Positions 7,562-16,663 are shown, counted from the stretch's first letter. The stretch is DNA of 25,217 bases from an uncultured Chloroflexota bacterium (GCA_937974245.1 CALJKV010000004.1:1-25217), one strand, 5' to 3'. Notes: generated by a model not told the origin, from the letters alone. Made by a program: numbers and translations.

Positions 7562-7771
7562 AAGCTCAAAAGTCACCCACTTCCCAGACAATTAACTCCA
7601 GGCTTTTCAACTTAATCTGGATTACGCCAGTTCAAACAGCCTGTCATGGCATTTCTAATGGAACACACAACCTTTCGCAGCATATTGGCACGCACAAGCG
7701 CTTATTCGTGTAGTATAAGCCCTATGCGCTTGCCTAAAAGCGGGTAATAACCACCCCGGAGTCCCTTATAC
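7562..7771 (+). promoter_or_regulatory. Long C-rich 5' leader of rho
   Basis: About 210 untranslated bases separate the predicted start from the rho ATG. The first half is rich in C and A with few G (for example the stretch around 7570-7600 with CACCCACTTCCCAGAC). It has no strong hairpin or T-run. Such sequence is what Rho binds (rut-like), and Rho is known in other bacteria to limit its own synthesis by terminating in its leader. Autoregulation here is inferred. Confidence 0.4.
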
Positions 7772-9061
7772 ATGGATATTGCACAACTTGAGCAGAGAAC
7801 ACTTGATGAGCTGCGTCAGATGGCGCGTGATACCGGCACGATTAACGGTTTCAGTCGTCTGAAGAAGCAGGAGCTGATCCTGGCGCTGCTGCGTCATAAT
7901 GCCGAACGCCAGGGCTACAAACTGCGGGGCGGCGTGTTGGAAATCGTGGACGATGGGATCGGCTTTTTACGCGCCGAAAAATATCTCCCTGGCCCGAATG
8001 ACGTCTATGTGAGCCAGACGCAGATCAAACGCTTCAACCTGCGTACTGGCGACCTGGTGATCGGGCAGGTACGCGCCCCCAAAGACTCGGAAAAATACTA
8101 CGGGCTGCTGCGGGTGGACGCGGTGAACGGCCTGAACCCGGAAGAGGCCAAGAACCGCCCGAATTTTGAAGACCTCACGCCGATCTACCCCAGCGAACGC
8201 TATAACCTGGAAACCAATGCCCGCATCTTATCCACCCGTCTCCTGAACCTGATCGCCCCGGTTGGGCGCGGCCAGCGCGGGTTGATCGTGTCGCCACCCA
8301 AAGCCGGTAAAACCACCGTCCTCAAAGAAATCGCCAACGCCATCAGCCATAATTATCCTGAAGTACATCTGATGATCGCCCTGATCGGTGAACGCCCGGA
8401 AGAAGTGACCGATATGGATCGCTCGGTGGATGCGGAAGTCATCGCTTCGACCTTCGATGACCCGGTGCAGCATCATGTACGGGTGGCGGAAATGGCCGTC
8501 AACCGGGCGAAACGCCTGGTAGAAAGCCAGCAGCATGTGGTTTTGATGCTGGACAGCATCACGCGGCTGGCACGGGCTTATAACCTGGTTGTGCCGACCA
8601 GTGGGCGCACGCTCTCTGGCGGTCTTGACCCCTCAGCCATTCACCCGCCCAAGCGCATCTTTGGCGCAGGCCGTAATATCGAGCAGGGCGGCAGCCTGAC
8701 GATTGTGGCGACCTGCCTGGTGAACACGGGCAGCAAGATGGATGACGTGATTTACGAGGAATTCAAAGGCACCGGCAACATGGAACTCCACCTGAGCCGC
8801 AAGCTCCAGGAACGCCGCATCTTCCCGGCCTTCGACATCGAACAGTCATCCACCCGCCGCGAGGAACTGCTGCTGGGGCCGGACATCCTGCAACGGGTAT
8901 ACACTCTGCGCAACATGATGTCGCATCTGGCGGAAGACCCGGATATGGGCATGGTGGGCGCGTATGAACGGTTCATCAACCAGTTCCGCCAGACCGAGAG
9001 CAACGAAGACTTCCTCAACACACTGCCCGGCGTCGGTGGTAACAATCACCGCATGTTCTAG
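7772..9061 (+). CDS. rho: Transcription termination factor Rho
   Basis: Rho is the hexameric RNA-dependent ATPase that ends transcription of untranslated RNA. The 429-residue product is of compact family length with no large insertion. It has the N-terminal helical domain (1-48, LDELRQMARDTGTINGFSRLKKQELI), the cold-shock-like RNA-binding fold (about 50-118, GVLEIVDDGIGFLR), Walker A VSPPKAGKTT (K180, T181), Walker B VVLMLDSITR (D261), the Q-loop region LSGGLDPSAI (281-290) and the EFKGTGNMEL segment (330-339). The ATG at 7772 has GGAG 10 bases upstream. The gene ends in an intrinsic terminator, so its own 3' end does not depend on Rho. Confidence 0.97.
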   Translation: MDIAQLEQRTLDELRQMARDTGTINGFSRLKKQELILALLRHNAERQGYKLRGGVLEIVDDGIGFLRAEKYLPGPNDVYVSQTQIKRFNLRTGDLVIGQVRAPKDSEKYYGLLRVDAVNGLNPEEAKNRPNFEDLTPIYPSERYNLETNARILSTRLLNLIAPVGRGQRGLIVSPPKAGKTTVLKEIANAISHNYPEVHLMIALIGERPEEVTDMDRSVDAEVIASTFDDPVQHHVRVAEMAVNRAKRLVESQQHVVLMLDSITRLARAYNLVVPTSGRTLSGGLDPSAIHPPKRIFGAGRNIEQGGSLTIVATCLVNTGSKMDDVIYEEFKGTGNMELHLSRKLQERRIFPAFDIEQSSTRREELLLGPDILQRVYTLRNMMSHLAEDPDMGMVGAYERFINQFRQTESNEDFLNTLPGVGGNNHRMF

Positions 9062-9083
9062 GGCATACACACACCGATATACC

Positions 9084-9116
9084 ACAGCCTGAGGACACAA
9101 TCTTCAGGCTGTTTTT
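9084..9116 (+). terminator. Intrinsic terminator after rho
   Basis: ACAGCCTGA (9084-9092) and TCAGGCTGT (9104-9112) form a 9-bp stem with an 11-base loop, followed by a T-run to 9116. Confidence 0.85.
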
Positions 9117-9233
9117 ATTTACCACCCCCGCAAATCCCCTCATAATTGGGTTGTTTAGTGTCCACGTAGGATGGCAGTTTGGGCTACAATAAGGCTATGC
9201 GCTGTGTAATCTCTAGCTGCCAGGAGACAGGCC

Positions 9234-12200
9234 ATGCCCCTACACAAACTCACCGTCAAGCAAACCAAGAAGGGCGAGAAGGATTTTCACGTCGCCCTCA
9301 ACTACGACAGCCCCGGCTACAGCGATTCCGCCGAGGTCGAATTTGAGTTCGAGCTTTCCGCCGAAGACCAGGGCAATATCCGCTGGTATCTGGAAGATTA
9401 CCTGGAAAAACCGTATATCGAACCCAACCCGACGCTGGCCGCCAACGTCGCCGCCCGCATTGAGACTATCGGCGCGGACTTGTTTCGCCATGTGTTCGAG
9501 GCGAACAAAAAAGTCATCCTGATGTGGGGGCGTATATCCCCAACACTCAAGGATACCCGGATCGAGGTCAGTACCAGTGTGGCCGAAGCCACCGCTATCC
9601 CCTGGGAACTGCTGCGCGACCCGGATACCGGCAATTACCTGGCCGTGAATGCCGATACCTTTGTGCGGACGCCCACCACCGCCGCGCTGCCGATGCAGTA
9701 CAAACCCTCCGGTGACAAGGTACGAATCCTGCTGGTGATTTGCCGACCGGGGAAAGACAAGGATGTGCCGTTCCGCTCGGTTGCCAACAAACTCATCAAG
9801 GGGCTGCCAGTCGATGCCCGCGAGTACTTCCAACTGGATGTGCTGCGCCCGCCGACCTTCGCCCAACTGGCAAAAACGCTGGACGCCGCCAAAGCCGCCG
9901 GGACGCCCTATCACATCGTCCATTTTGACGGGCATGGCGCGTATTTTGACGCCAAAGGACTGGCGGACTTTGTGCCGAGCCTGGAAACCCACAAATTCCG
10001 GTCACGCGACGGCAAGCACGGCTACCTCGCCTTCGAGAATCCCGAGAATCCCGATCAACCCGACAATACCGAGTACATCAACGGGCAGGAACTGGGCGCG
10101 GCGCTGTATAACGCCAATGTGCCGGCCCTGGTGCTGAACGCCTGTCAATCGGCCTACGCCGAACCCCCGGATAGTGACAACGAAAAGCCGAACCCCGCCG
10201 CGGACGACAGCACAACGCGCCAGGGGGAAGTCAGCGCCTTCGGGTCGCTGGCGCAGGAGGTCATCAACCAGGGCGTGCCGGGCGTGGTCGCCATGCGCTA
10301 CAGCGTCTACGTGGTGACGGCGGCGCAGTTTGTGGCCGAACTCTACGCCGGGCTGGCCGGTGGCAAGTCGCTCGGCGATGCCGTCTCCGATGGGCGCAAG
10401 AACCTGTATCACCAGCCGTCGCGCTCGATTGCCTTCAGGCCGGTGGACTTGCAGGACTGGCAGGTACCGGTGGTGTTTGAGGCCATGCCGATTCACCTCT
10501 TCCCCCAACGGGAAGCCCCCGCGCCGGGGAACATCGAGATCAAACTGACGGGCGACGGCGGCAGGGAACAGCAGCCGCTCGACAGCGCCCTGCCGCGCGA
10601 ACCGGACAGCGGCTTCTTCGGGCGTGACGAGACGCTGCTGGCGCTTGACCGAGCCTTTGACACCAAAACCGTCGTCCTGCTGCACGCCTACGCCGGTAGC
10701 GGCAAGACTGTCACTGCCGCCGAGTTCGCCCGCTGGTACAGCCTGACCGGCGGCCTGCCGGGGGGCGCGGTGGTGTTTTCGACCTTCGAGCAGTACCGCC
10801 CGCTGCTGGGCGTCCTCAGCGACTTCGGGCGCGTGTTCGGGAAGTTTCTGGAAGTGCGACATAATGTTCAATGGAATGCCCTCGATGGCGACCAACGCCG
10901 CGACGTGGCTTTGCAGGTCATGGCGCAGCTTCCGGTGCTGTGGATTTGGGATAATGTCGAGCCAGTGGCCGGATTCCCGGAAGGACAAGAATCCACCTGG
11001 AGCGCCGCCGAACAGCGCGAACTGGCTGACTTCCTGCGCGACGCGCGCGGGACAAAAGGTAAATTCCTGCTCACGTCACGCCGGGAGGAACGCGCCTGGT
11101 TGGGCGAACTGCCGTACCGCATCGCAGTGCCGCCCATGCCGATGCGCGAGCGCGTGCAACTGGCACAGGCCGTGGCCGAACACGCCGGGAGCAAGCTGGC
11201 CGACGTGACCGACTGGTTCCCGCTGCTTAAGTTCAGCGCCGGCAACCCGCTGACGATCACCGTGCTGGTACGGCAGGTCGTCCGCCAGGGGATGACCACC
11301 GGGGCGGCTATCGGCGCGTTTGTTGACAAGCTGCGGGCGGGCGCGCCGGAAATCCAGGATGAAAAGAGCGAATTGCGCGATAAATCGCTGGCGGCATCGC
11401 TGCAATACGGCTTTGACCTGGCTTTTACGGAGGCCGAACGCCGCCAGTTGGCTGTTTTGCATTTGTTCCAGGGGTGGGTGTTTATCGGCACATTAGCTGT
11501 AATGGGGGATGAGGGAGTTGATTGGTGTCTTGACGGTCTGCGGGGGATAACACAAGAAAACATCATCACCTTGCTTGACAAAGCAACGGCCATCGGCCTG
11601 CTAGAAAAAGCGCGAGAAGGATTCTACACCATCCACCCGGCGCTGCCCTGGGCCCTGGGGCGCGAGTTCAACCGCTTCTACCCGGCGGAAGCCGAGAAAC
11701 AGGCTGCCCGCCGCGCCTACGCCGGGGCCGTGGGGTACTGGGGTAACCAGTATGCCGATATGTTCATGGAAGGTCAGCAGGATGTTATCAACTTGCTGGA
11801 AGAGGAAGAGGCCAACCTGCTGGCCGTCCGGCGGCTGGCTCGGGCGAATGGCTGGTGGGATGAGGTGATCATGACCACGCAGGGGCTGCAAGAACTTCAC
11901 ACTTTCGCCGGCCGCCGTGCCGAATGGCGAGCGCTGGTGGCCGAAATCGTCCCTGACTTCTGCGCTCCAGCCAGCGACCTGCCGCTGCCGGGGCGGGAGA
12001 TCAGTCATTGGCCGCTGGTGATGCAGTACCGTATCCGCCTCGCACGGGAAGACCGGGACTGGGAAGAGGCAGAACACCTGCAGACCATCCTTACCGAAGC
12101 GGTACGCCAGCAGGCCGTGCCTTACCTCGAACCAGATGCAGCGCTGGATAATATCGGGCACAATCGGCTGAGGTCGCTGGGGGTATCGTTAGCAGAACTG

Positions 12201-12890
12201 GGGCACATCCACCGGGAAATCGGACAGGCGGATTGCGTCAAAAATTACGAGGAAGCCGTCGCACTTTTCCAGCGCATCGGCGACCGGACAGCGGAGGCGG
12301 TGGTAGCCTTCAACCTGGGCACTGCCTATAATGACATCCGGGCAATCCGCGACCTCGACCTGGCCGAAAAATGGTATCAAAGTGCCTTGGAACTATATCC
12401 CAAGGAAAATCAACTTAAAAGAGCTATGGCAATTGGGCAGCTTGGGCAGATGCAGTTGGAACGCTCCCAGGCGGTGGGGGCGGCGGGGCAGATGGAAGAG
12501 GCCGCCCATTACCTAGCGGGGGCGGTAGAGTATTACGAGATGGCGCTCAAGTTCTTCCCGGTGGGCGCGGTCGATGAGCTGGCAGTGACCCACAACCAAC
12601 TTGGTATGATTTACACAATTGCCGGGAAGATCGAGAACGGCCGGGCGCATTTCGATCAGGCAATCCGTTATGCCGAGCAGTCGGGCAATCTTCACGAAGC
12701 AGGAAAATATCGCTACAACGTCGCTAGGGGACTCTGGGAGCAGGGGCGTTTGCGTGCCGCGCTGCTGTATGCGGGGGCCGCCCTCCGCAATTTCGAATCG
12801 TACCAGGGCCGGGCGGCGCAGGATGAGGATAACACGCGGCGGCTGATTGCGGCGATTGAGAAGGCGATGAAGGAACAAGGCGGGGGGTAG
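9234..12890 (+). CDS. CHAT protease - STAND NTPase - TPR protein
   Basis: This 1,218-residue protein combines three modules. An N-terminal region (about 1-150, ending in AIPWELLRDPDTGNYLAVN) leads into a caspase-like CHAT domain (about 160-420) with both expected catalytic residues, H234 in HFDGHGAYF and C304 in LVLNACQSA. A STAND/NB-ARC-type NTPase follows (about 458-800): FFGRDE entry, Walker A AYAGSGKT (485-492), Walker B VLWIWDN (D573), sensor arginines in FLLTSRRE (616-617) and a GNPL motif (670-673). The C-terminal 230 residues are tetratricopeptide-type helical repeats (YEEAVALFQRIGD, AEKWYQSALELYP, YYEMALKFFP, ARAHFDQAI-like units). Proteins with this order are thought to sense a ligand through the repeats, oligomerise with ATP and switch on the protease, in immunity or programmed death. 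AGGAG lies 7 bases before the ATG. No partner gene adjoins it, and its substrate is unknown. Confidence 0.88.
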   Translation: MPLHKLTVKQTKKGEKDFHVALNYDSPGYSDSAEVEFEFELSAEDQGNIRWYLEDYLEKPYIEPNPTLAANVAARIETIGADLFRHVFEANKKVILMWGRISPTLKDTRIEVSTSVAEATAIPWELLRDPDTGNYLAVNADTFVRTPTTAALPMQYKPSGDKVRILLVICRPGKDKDVPFRSVANKLIKGLPVDAREYFQLDVLRPPTFAQLAKTLDAAKAAGTPYHIVHFDGHGAYFDAKGLADFVPSLETHKFRSRDGKHGYLAFENPENPDQPDNTEYINGQELGAALYNANVPALVLNACQSAYAEPPDSDNEKPNPAADDSTTRQGEVSAFGSLAQEVINQGVPGVVAMRYSVYVVTAAQFVAELYAGLAGGKSLGDAVSDGRKNLYHQPSRSIAFRPVDLQDWQVPVVFEAMPIHLFPQREAPAPGNIEIKLTGDGGREQQPLDSALPREPDSGFFGRDETLLALDRAFDTKTVVLLHAYAGSGKTVTAAEFARWYSLTGGLPGGAVVFSTFEQYRPLLGVLSDFGRVFGKFLEVRHNVQWNALDGDQRRDVALQVMAQLPVLWIWDNVEPVAGFPEGQESTWSAAEQRELADFLRDARGTKGKFLLTSRREERAWLGELPYRIAVPPMPMRERVQLAQAVAEHAGSKLADVTDWFPLLKFSAGNPLTITVLVRQVVRQGMTTGAAIGAFVDKLRAGAPEIQDEKSELRDKSLAASLQYGFDLAFTEAERRQLAVLHLFQGWVFIGTLAVMGDEGVDWCLDGLRGITQENIITLLDKATAIGLLEKAREGFYTIHPALPWALGREFNRFYPAEAEKQAARRAYAGAVGYWGNQYADMFMEGQQDVINLLEEEEANLLAVRRLARANGWWDEVIMTTQGLQELHTFAGRRAEWRALVAEIVPDFCAPASDLPLPGREISHWPLVMQYRIRLAREDRDWEEAEHLQTILTEAVRQQAVPYLEPDAALDNIGHNRLRSLGVSLAELGHIHREIGQADCVKNYEEAVALFQRIGDRTAEAVVAFNLGTAYNDIRAIRDLDLAEKWYQSALELYPKENQLKRAMAIGQLGQMQLERSQAVGAAGQMEEAAHYLAGAVEYYEMALKFFPVGAVDELAVTHNQLGMIYTIAGKIENGRAHFDQAIRYAEQSGNLHEAGKYRYNVARGLWEQGRLRAALLYAGAALRNFESYQGRAAQDEDNTRRLIAAIEKAMKEQGGG

Positions 12891-12913
12891 GGTGTGCGCC
12901 GGGCAAAGATGCT

Positions 12914-12939
12914 GTAGGGGAGCGCCAATGTGCGCTCCC
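12914..12939 (+). repeat. GTAG-footed hairpin, REP-like element
   Basis: The tetranucleotide GTAG (12914-12917) directly precedes a perfect 8-bp stem, GGGAGCGC (12918-12925) with GCGCTCCC (12932-12939), around a 6-base loop. GTAG at the 5' foot of a hairpin is the hallmark of REP elements handled by RAYT transposases. A second such element lies at 24676 beside a RAYT gene. It sits between the convergent CHAT and livF genes and may also serve as a 3'-end hairpin. Confidence 0.5.
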
Positions 12940-12985
12940 GAACACGCTGTTACCGCCTCGCCCGGATGGAATATAGTCTGAAGGG

Positions 12986-13717
12986 TTACGTCTCGCCCAG
13001 GTACACCTTGCGCACCATCTCGTTTTTCATGAGTGCCGCCGCGTCATCCTGCAAAACCACCGTGCCGGTCTGCAACACATAGCCGCGCTTCGCCACCTCC
13101 AGCGCCATGAGCGCGTTCTGCTCCACCAGCAGGATCGTCGTGCCGGTCTGGTTGATGCGCTGCACCGTCTCGAAGATCAGTTCCACCAGCACCGGGGCCA
13201 GCCCCATCGAAGGCTCATCCAGCAACAGCAGCCGTGGTCGCGCCATCAGCGCCCGCCCAATCGCCAGCATCTGCTGTTCGCCGCCGGAAAGCGTGCCGCC
13301 CATCTGCATCCGCCGTTCTTTCAGGCGGGGGAAGAGAGTAAACACCATTTCCAGGTCTTCTTTGATCCCGGCAGCATCGCTGCGCTTGTAAGCGCCCATT
13401 TCGAGGTTATCGCGCACCGTCAGCCGGGGGAAGATACGCCGGCCTTCCGGGGACTGGGCGATGCCCTGCCCGACCAGGTCGTGGGCCGGGATGTCGTGTA
13501 TCGGCTGGCCGTCAAACATGATCGTGCCTTCACGAGGATGCATAATCCCGCTGATCGTGCGGATCGTGGTGGATTTGCCCGCCCCGTTCGCGCCGATCAA
13601 CGTCACGATTTCCCCTTCATTCACATACAGGCTGATCCCCTGGAGCGCGTGAATGTTGCCATAATAGCTGTGAACATTTTCCAGTTCCAGCATGCGTTTT
13701 ACGCCGTTAGTCGTCAT
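12986..13717 (-). CDS. livF: Branched-chain amino acid ABC transporter, ATPase LivF
   Basis: This is one of the two ATPases that power uptake of branched-chain or related amino acids through LivH-LivM. The 243-residue product has Walker A GANGAGKST (42-50), the signature LSGGEQQMLAIGRAL, Walker B LLLLDEPSMGLAP and the switch histidine replaced by VEQNA, as is normal for LivF. The ATG at 13717 has GGAG 10 bases before it and overlaps the livG end by 11 bases. An alternative ATG at 13693 lacks a ribosome site. It is the last gene of the livKHMGF operon and converges on the CHAT gene. Confidence 0.92.
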   Translation of the reverse strand: MTTNGVKRMLELENVHSYYGNIHALQGISLYVNEGEIVTLIGANGAGKSTTIRTISGIMHPREGTIMFDGQPIHDIPAHDLVGQGIAQSPEGRRIFPRLTVRDNLEMGAYKRSDAAGIKEDLEMVFTLFPRLKERRMQMGGTLSGGEQQMLAIGRALMARPRLLLLDEPSMGLAPVLVELIFETVQRINQTGTTILLVEQNALMALEVAKRGYVLQTGTVVLQDDAAALMKNEMVRKVYLGET

Positions 13718-14498
13718 GTTTTAGCATCTCCAATGCTCGCCGCCCCAGGTAGGCTTCGATCACCCGTTCATCGCGCTGGATTTCGCCCGGCGTGCCTTCC
13801 GCGATCTTCTTGCCGTAGTCCAGCACCGTCACCGTATCCGAAATCCCCATCACAACGTGCATGTCATGTTCGATCAGCAGGATCGTCAGACCGCGATCAT
13901 CGCGCAGTTTGCGGATAAACAGGGTCATATCCTGTGTTTCGTTGGGATTCATCCCGGCGGTGGGTTCGTCCAGCAGCAGCAGCTTGGGGTTTGTCCCCAA
14001 CGCCCGCGCAATCTCCAGGCGGCGCTGCAAACCGTAGGGCAGGTTTTTGGCGAAATCCCACTCATGCCCCTTCAGGCCGACATAATCGAGCAATCCCATC
14101 GCCTCCCGCGTCGCTTCTTCTTCTTCGCGGCGGACACGCGGCGGTTGGAAAACCGCGCCGAAGAAACTGGCGTGCAGCCGGTGATGCATCCCCACCAGCA
14201 CGTTTTCCAGCACCGTCATATTGTTGAACAAGCGAATGGTCTGGAAGGTGCGACCAATGCCCAACCGCGTAAGCTGGTTCGGCTTCCGCCCGCCAATATC
14301 GTGCTTGTCGAACAGTACATTTCCGGTGGAAGGCTTGTAAAACCCGGTCACAACATTAAAGAAGGTCGTCTTGCCTGCGCCGTTCGGCCCGATAATGCTG
14401 GCAATCGCCTGCTCCTCTAACACGAAGTCAAGCGTATCCACCGCGATCAGACCGCCAAAACTCTTACTGACACCCCTTGCTTCCAGCAGCGCCGCCAT
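13707..14498 (-). CDS. livG: Branched-chain amino acid ABC transporter, ATPase LivG
   Basis: This is the partner ATPase of LivF. The 263-residue product has Walker A GPNGAGKTT (37-45), Walker B LLLLDEPTAGMNP and the H-loop LLIEHDMHVV. The Q-loop/LivG-specific region is RTFQTIRLFNNMTVLENV. The ABC signature reads LPYGLQRRLEIARAL, where most LivG proteins have LSYGxQRRLEIARAL; the change is conservative enough to expect activity. GGAGG lies in the end of livM, and the start and the livM stop share one base. Confidence 0.93.
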   Translation of the reverse strand: MAALLEARGVSKSFGGLIAVDTLDFVLEEQAIASIIGPNGAGKTTFFNVVTGFYKPSTGNVLFDKHDIGGRKPNQLTRLGIGRTFQTIRLFNNMTVLENVLVGMHHRLHASFFGAVFQPPRVRREEEEATREAMGLLDYVGLKGHEWDFAKNLPYGLQRRLEIARALGTNPKLLLLDEPTAGMNPNETQDMTLFIRKLRDDRGLTILLIEHDMHVVMGISDTVTVLDYGKKIAEGTPGEIQRDERVIEAYLGRRALEMLKHDD

Positions 14499-15622
14499 CA
14501 GTCACCTCCTTCAGCAGCCAGGGCAGTTGGGATGACTGCCGCCTTCGCCTTGCGCGGGAACAACCCCTGCGGGCGGAAGATCATGAAGATAATCAACCCG
14601 GCGCCAAAAAACACCCAGCGCAGACTTTGCACGTCCACATCGGGCAGTATTTGTGGCAGCACCTGCGCCAGCAGCACGCCGTCAAAGGTGGAGATAATCA
14701 GCCCGCCGATCAACACCCCAAACACATTGCCCATCCCGCTGATAATCACGATAATGAGCAGGAAGATAGACACCTGGAAGCGGAACAGTTCGGGGAAGAT
14801 CGCCTGGATCATCGAGGCGAAAATCACCCCGGCCAACCCGGAAAATGACGCGCCGATAGCGAAAGCCAGCAGCTTGGTGCGGATTGGGTCCACACCCATG
14901 AAATCGGCGGCGGTTTCATCTTCACGGATGGCTTTCCACGCCCGCCCCAACCGGGACATATCCAGGCGGCGCGAGGCGAACAGCACGAACCCCGCCGTGA
15001 TGACAATCATGAAATACCAGAATTTCGGGTCGAAACTGACTGCCAGCGCCCCCGGCTGCATATTGAAAATGCCCTCGAAAAACGAGAAGTCCGGCCTGCC
15101 CAGCGGGTTCATGCCCTGCGGCCCATTCGTCAGGTTGAACTTATCCAGGATCACCCAATCCCCGATACGGATCGTGATTTCGTCCAGGTTACGGACCAGC
15201 GTTGGTATGATCTCCCCGAACGCCAGCGTCACAATCGCCAGGTAGTCACCCCGCAGCCGCAGCGTGGGCGTGCCGACGAGGATGCCGAAGAAAGCCGCCA
15301 CCACCGCGCAGATCCAGATAGCGATAAAGAAACTCGCCTGAATACCCAGGTTCGGCCAGGTCAGCACGCCGAAGGTATATGCGCCGATGGCGAAAAAGGC
15401 GGCGTACCCCAGGTCGAGCAGCCCGGCAAATCCGACGACGATGTTCAGCCCCAGCGCCAGCACCACAAAAATCAGCGCCCGGTTGATCTGCGAAAGCAGT
15501 GCGAAGTTGCTGGTCTGTTCGACTGCGCCGATCAGATAGGGTGTCGCAATAATCAGCGCCAGGACAATCCCAACTTGTAGCATCCGTGGGAGTTTTGACC
15601 AGGATTCAGCAATTGCATTCAT
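14498..15622 (-). CDS. livM: Branched-chain amino acid ABC transporter, permease LivM
   Basis: This membrane permease subunit has 374 residues and about nine to ten helices. Family features include LGLNIVVGFAGLLDLGYAAFFAIGAYT (about 57-83), RLRGDYLAIVTLAFGEI (about 122-138) and the ATPase-contact loop RLGRAWKAIREDETAADFMGVD. The tail carries the usual RPQGLFPRK. A segment of about 40 residues between the LRGDY region and the next helix contains NGPQGMNPLGRPDF, common in LivM. GGGGG precedes the ATG at 15622. The upstream livH stop is 9 bases away. Confidence 0.93.
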   Translation of the reverse strand: MNAIAESWSKLPRMLQVGIVLALIIATPYLIGAVEQTSNFALLSQINRALIFVVLALGLNIVVGFAGLLDLGYAAFFAIGAYTFGVLTWPNLGIQASFFIAIWICAVVAAFFGILVGTPTLRLRGDYLAIVTLAFGEIIPTLVRNLDEITIRIGDWVILDKFNLTNGPQGMNPLGRPDFSFFEGIFNMQPGALAVSFDPKFWYFMIVITAGFVLFASRRLDMSRLGRAWKAIREDETAADFMGVDPIRTKLLAFAIGASFSGLAGVIFASMIQAIFPELFRFQVSIFLLIIVIISGMGNVFGVLIGGLIISTFDGVLLAQVLPQILPDVDVQSLRWVFFGAGLIIFMIFRPQGLFPRKAKAAVIPTALAAEGGD

Positions 15623-15631
15623 AACAACCCC

Positions 15632-16579
15632 CTATACTTTCTCAATGGACTGGGTTGAGCCGAGGATACCGGATGGGCGGAAGACCAGTAGCAGAATCAG
15701 CACGGCGAAGATAATGATGCGTGACCACGCCCCACCGATATACTGGTCGCCCATCGCTTTGAGCAGCCCGATGATGAACGCGCCCAGCACCGCCCCGCGA
15801 ATATTGCCAATACCCCCCAATACCGCAGCCGTAAAAGCCATCAACCCGGCCTCAAAGCCCATCAGGAAGCGCCCGGAATTGATATACAGACCCCAGACTA
15901 ACCCGGCAGCGCCCGCCAGCGCCCCACCGACAAAGAAGGTCGTGGCGATAATCCGGTCTACATTGATGCCAACCATTGAGGCCGCTTCCCGATCCTGGGC
16001 CGCTGCTCGCATCGCTTTACCCAATTTGGTGCGGTCTACAAACAGCGTTAGCCCGACCATCAGCGGAATCGTGACGCCGAACAGGAACAGGTCTTTGGTG
16101 GTAATGAAGAGCAGTTGCGGCTCTAACCCCATCCAGTCCCGCAATATATCAATCTGTGGGAAGTAACGTGGGTAGTTGATCTGGCTCGGCCCCTGCCAGA
16201 TGGCGAACAGGGCTTCCAGCGCGAAGGACATCCCCACCGCCGTAATCAACGGGGCGAGGCGCGGCGCATTCCTGAGCGGTTTATAGGCCACCCGGTCAAT
16301 CAGCACGTTTAACCCGCCAGACAACAGCATTGTCACCACAAAAATGAGCGGCAGGACAACGATCAGATTGAACCCTTCCAGCGGGCGCGGGATACCGAGC
16401 GCCGTAAAGATTGTCAGGGAGATAAAAAAGCCAAACGCGAAGAGATCGCCATGCGCGAAATTGATTAATTCGATGATGCCATAGACCATCGTATACCCCA
16501 GGGCGATCAACCCCAGGTAGGCGCCGATGGTCAGGCCGTTAAAAACTTGCTGAATAAATAACTCTAGTTCAAGACTCAT
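15632..16579 (-). CDS. livH: Branched-chain amino acid ABC transporter, permease LivH
   Basis: The second permease subunit has 315 residues and about eight helices. Typical features are FIQQVFNGLTIGAYLGLIALGYTMVYGIIELINFAHGD at the N-terminus, the coupling segment TKLGKAMRAAAQDREAASMVGI (about 195-216) and ending LVFRPSGILG. GGAG lies 6 bases before the ATG at 16579. It is separated from livK by 84 bases that contain a strong hairpin. Confidence 0.93.
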   Translation of the reverse strand: MSLELELFIQQVFNGLTIGAYLGLIALGYTMVYGIIELINFAHGDLFAFGFFISLTIFTALGIPRPLEGFNLIVVLPLIFVVTMLLSGGLNVLIDRVAYKPLRNAPRLAPLITAVGMSFALEALFAIWQGPSQINYPRYFPQIDILRDWMGLEPQLLFITTKDLFLFGVTIPLMVGLTLFVDRTKLGKAMRAAAQDREAASMVGINVDRIIATTFFVGGALAGAAGLVWGLYINSGRFLMGFEAGLMAFTAAVLGGIGNIRGAVLGAFIIGLLKAMGDQYIGGAWSRIIIFAVLILLLVFRPSGILGSTQSIEKV

Positions 16580-16601
16580 GGGGGACTCCGGTGATATATA
16601 G

Positions 16602-16635
16602 CGACAGAGAGGACATGGTACGGTCCCCTCTGTCG
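16602..16635 (-). promoter_or_regulatory. Hairpin in the livK-livH gap
   Basis: In the minus-strand transcript, 16635-16623 pairs with 16614-16602 as a 13-bp stem including one G-U pair, with an 8-base loop. On the plus strand the same position is an A-C mismatch, so the fold is favoured in the operon mRNA. No T-run follows. It probably protects the livK 3' end from nucleases or reduces read-through, giving more binding protein than permease. Confidence 0.6.
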
Positions 16636-16663
16636 GTAATCACATGCTTACATACGGCTGAAC

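Noticed and set aside
10002..10988. A 328-codon minus-strand open frame inside the CHAT gene
   Set aside because: It is antisense to well-conserved CHAT and NTPase motifs, has low-complexity composition and no promoter or ribosome site.
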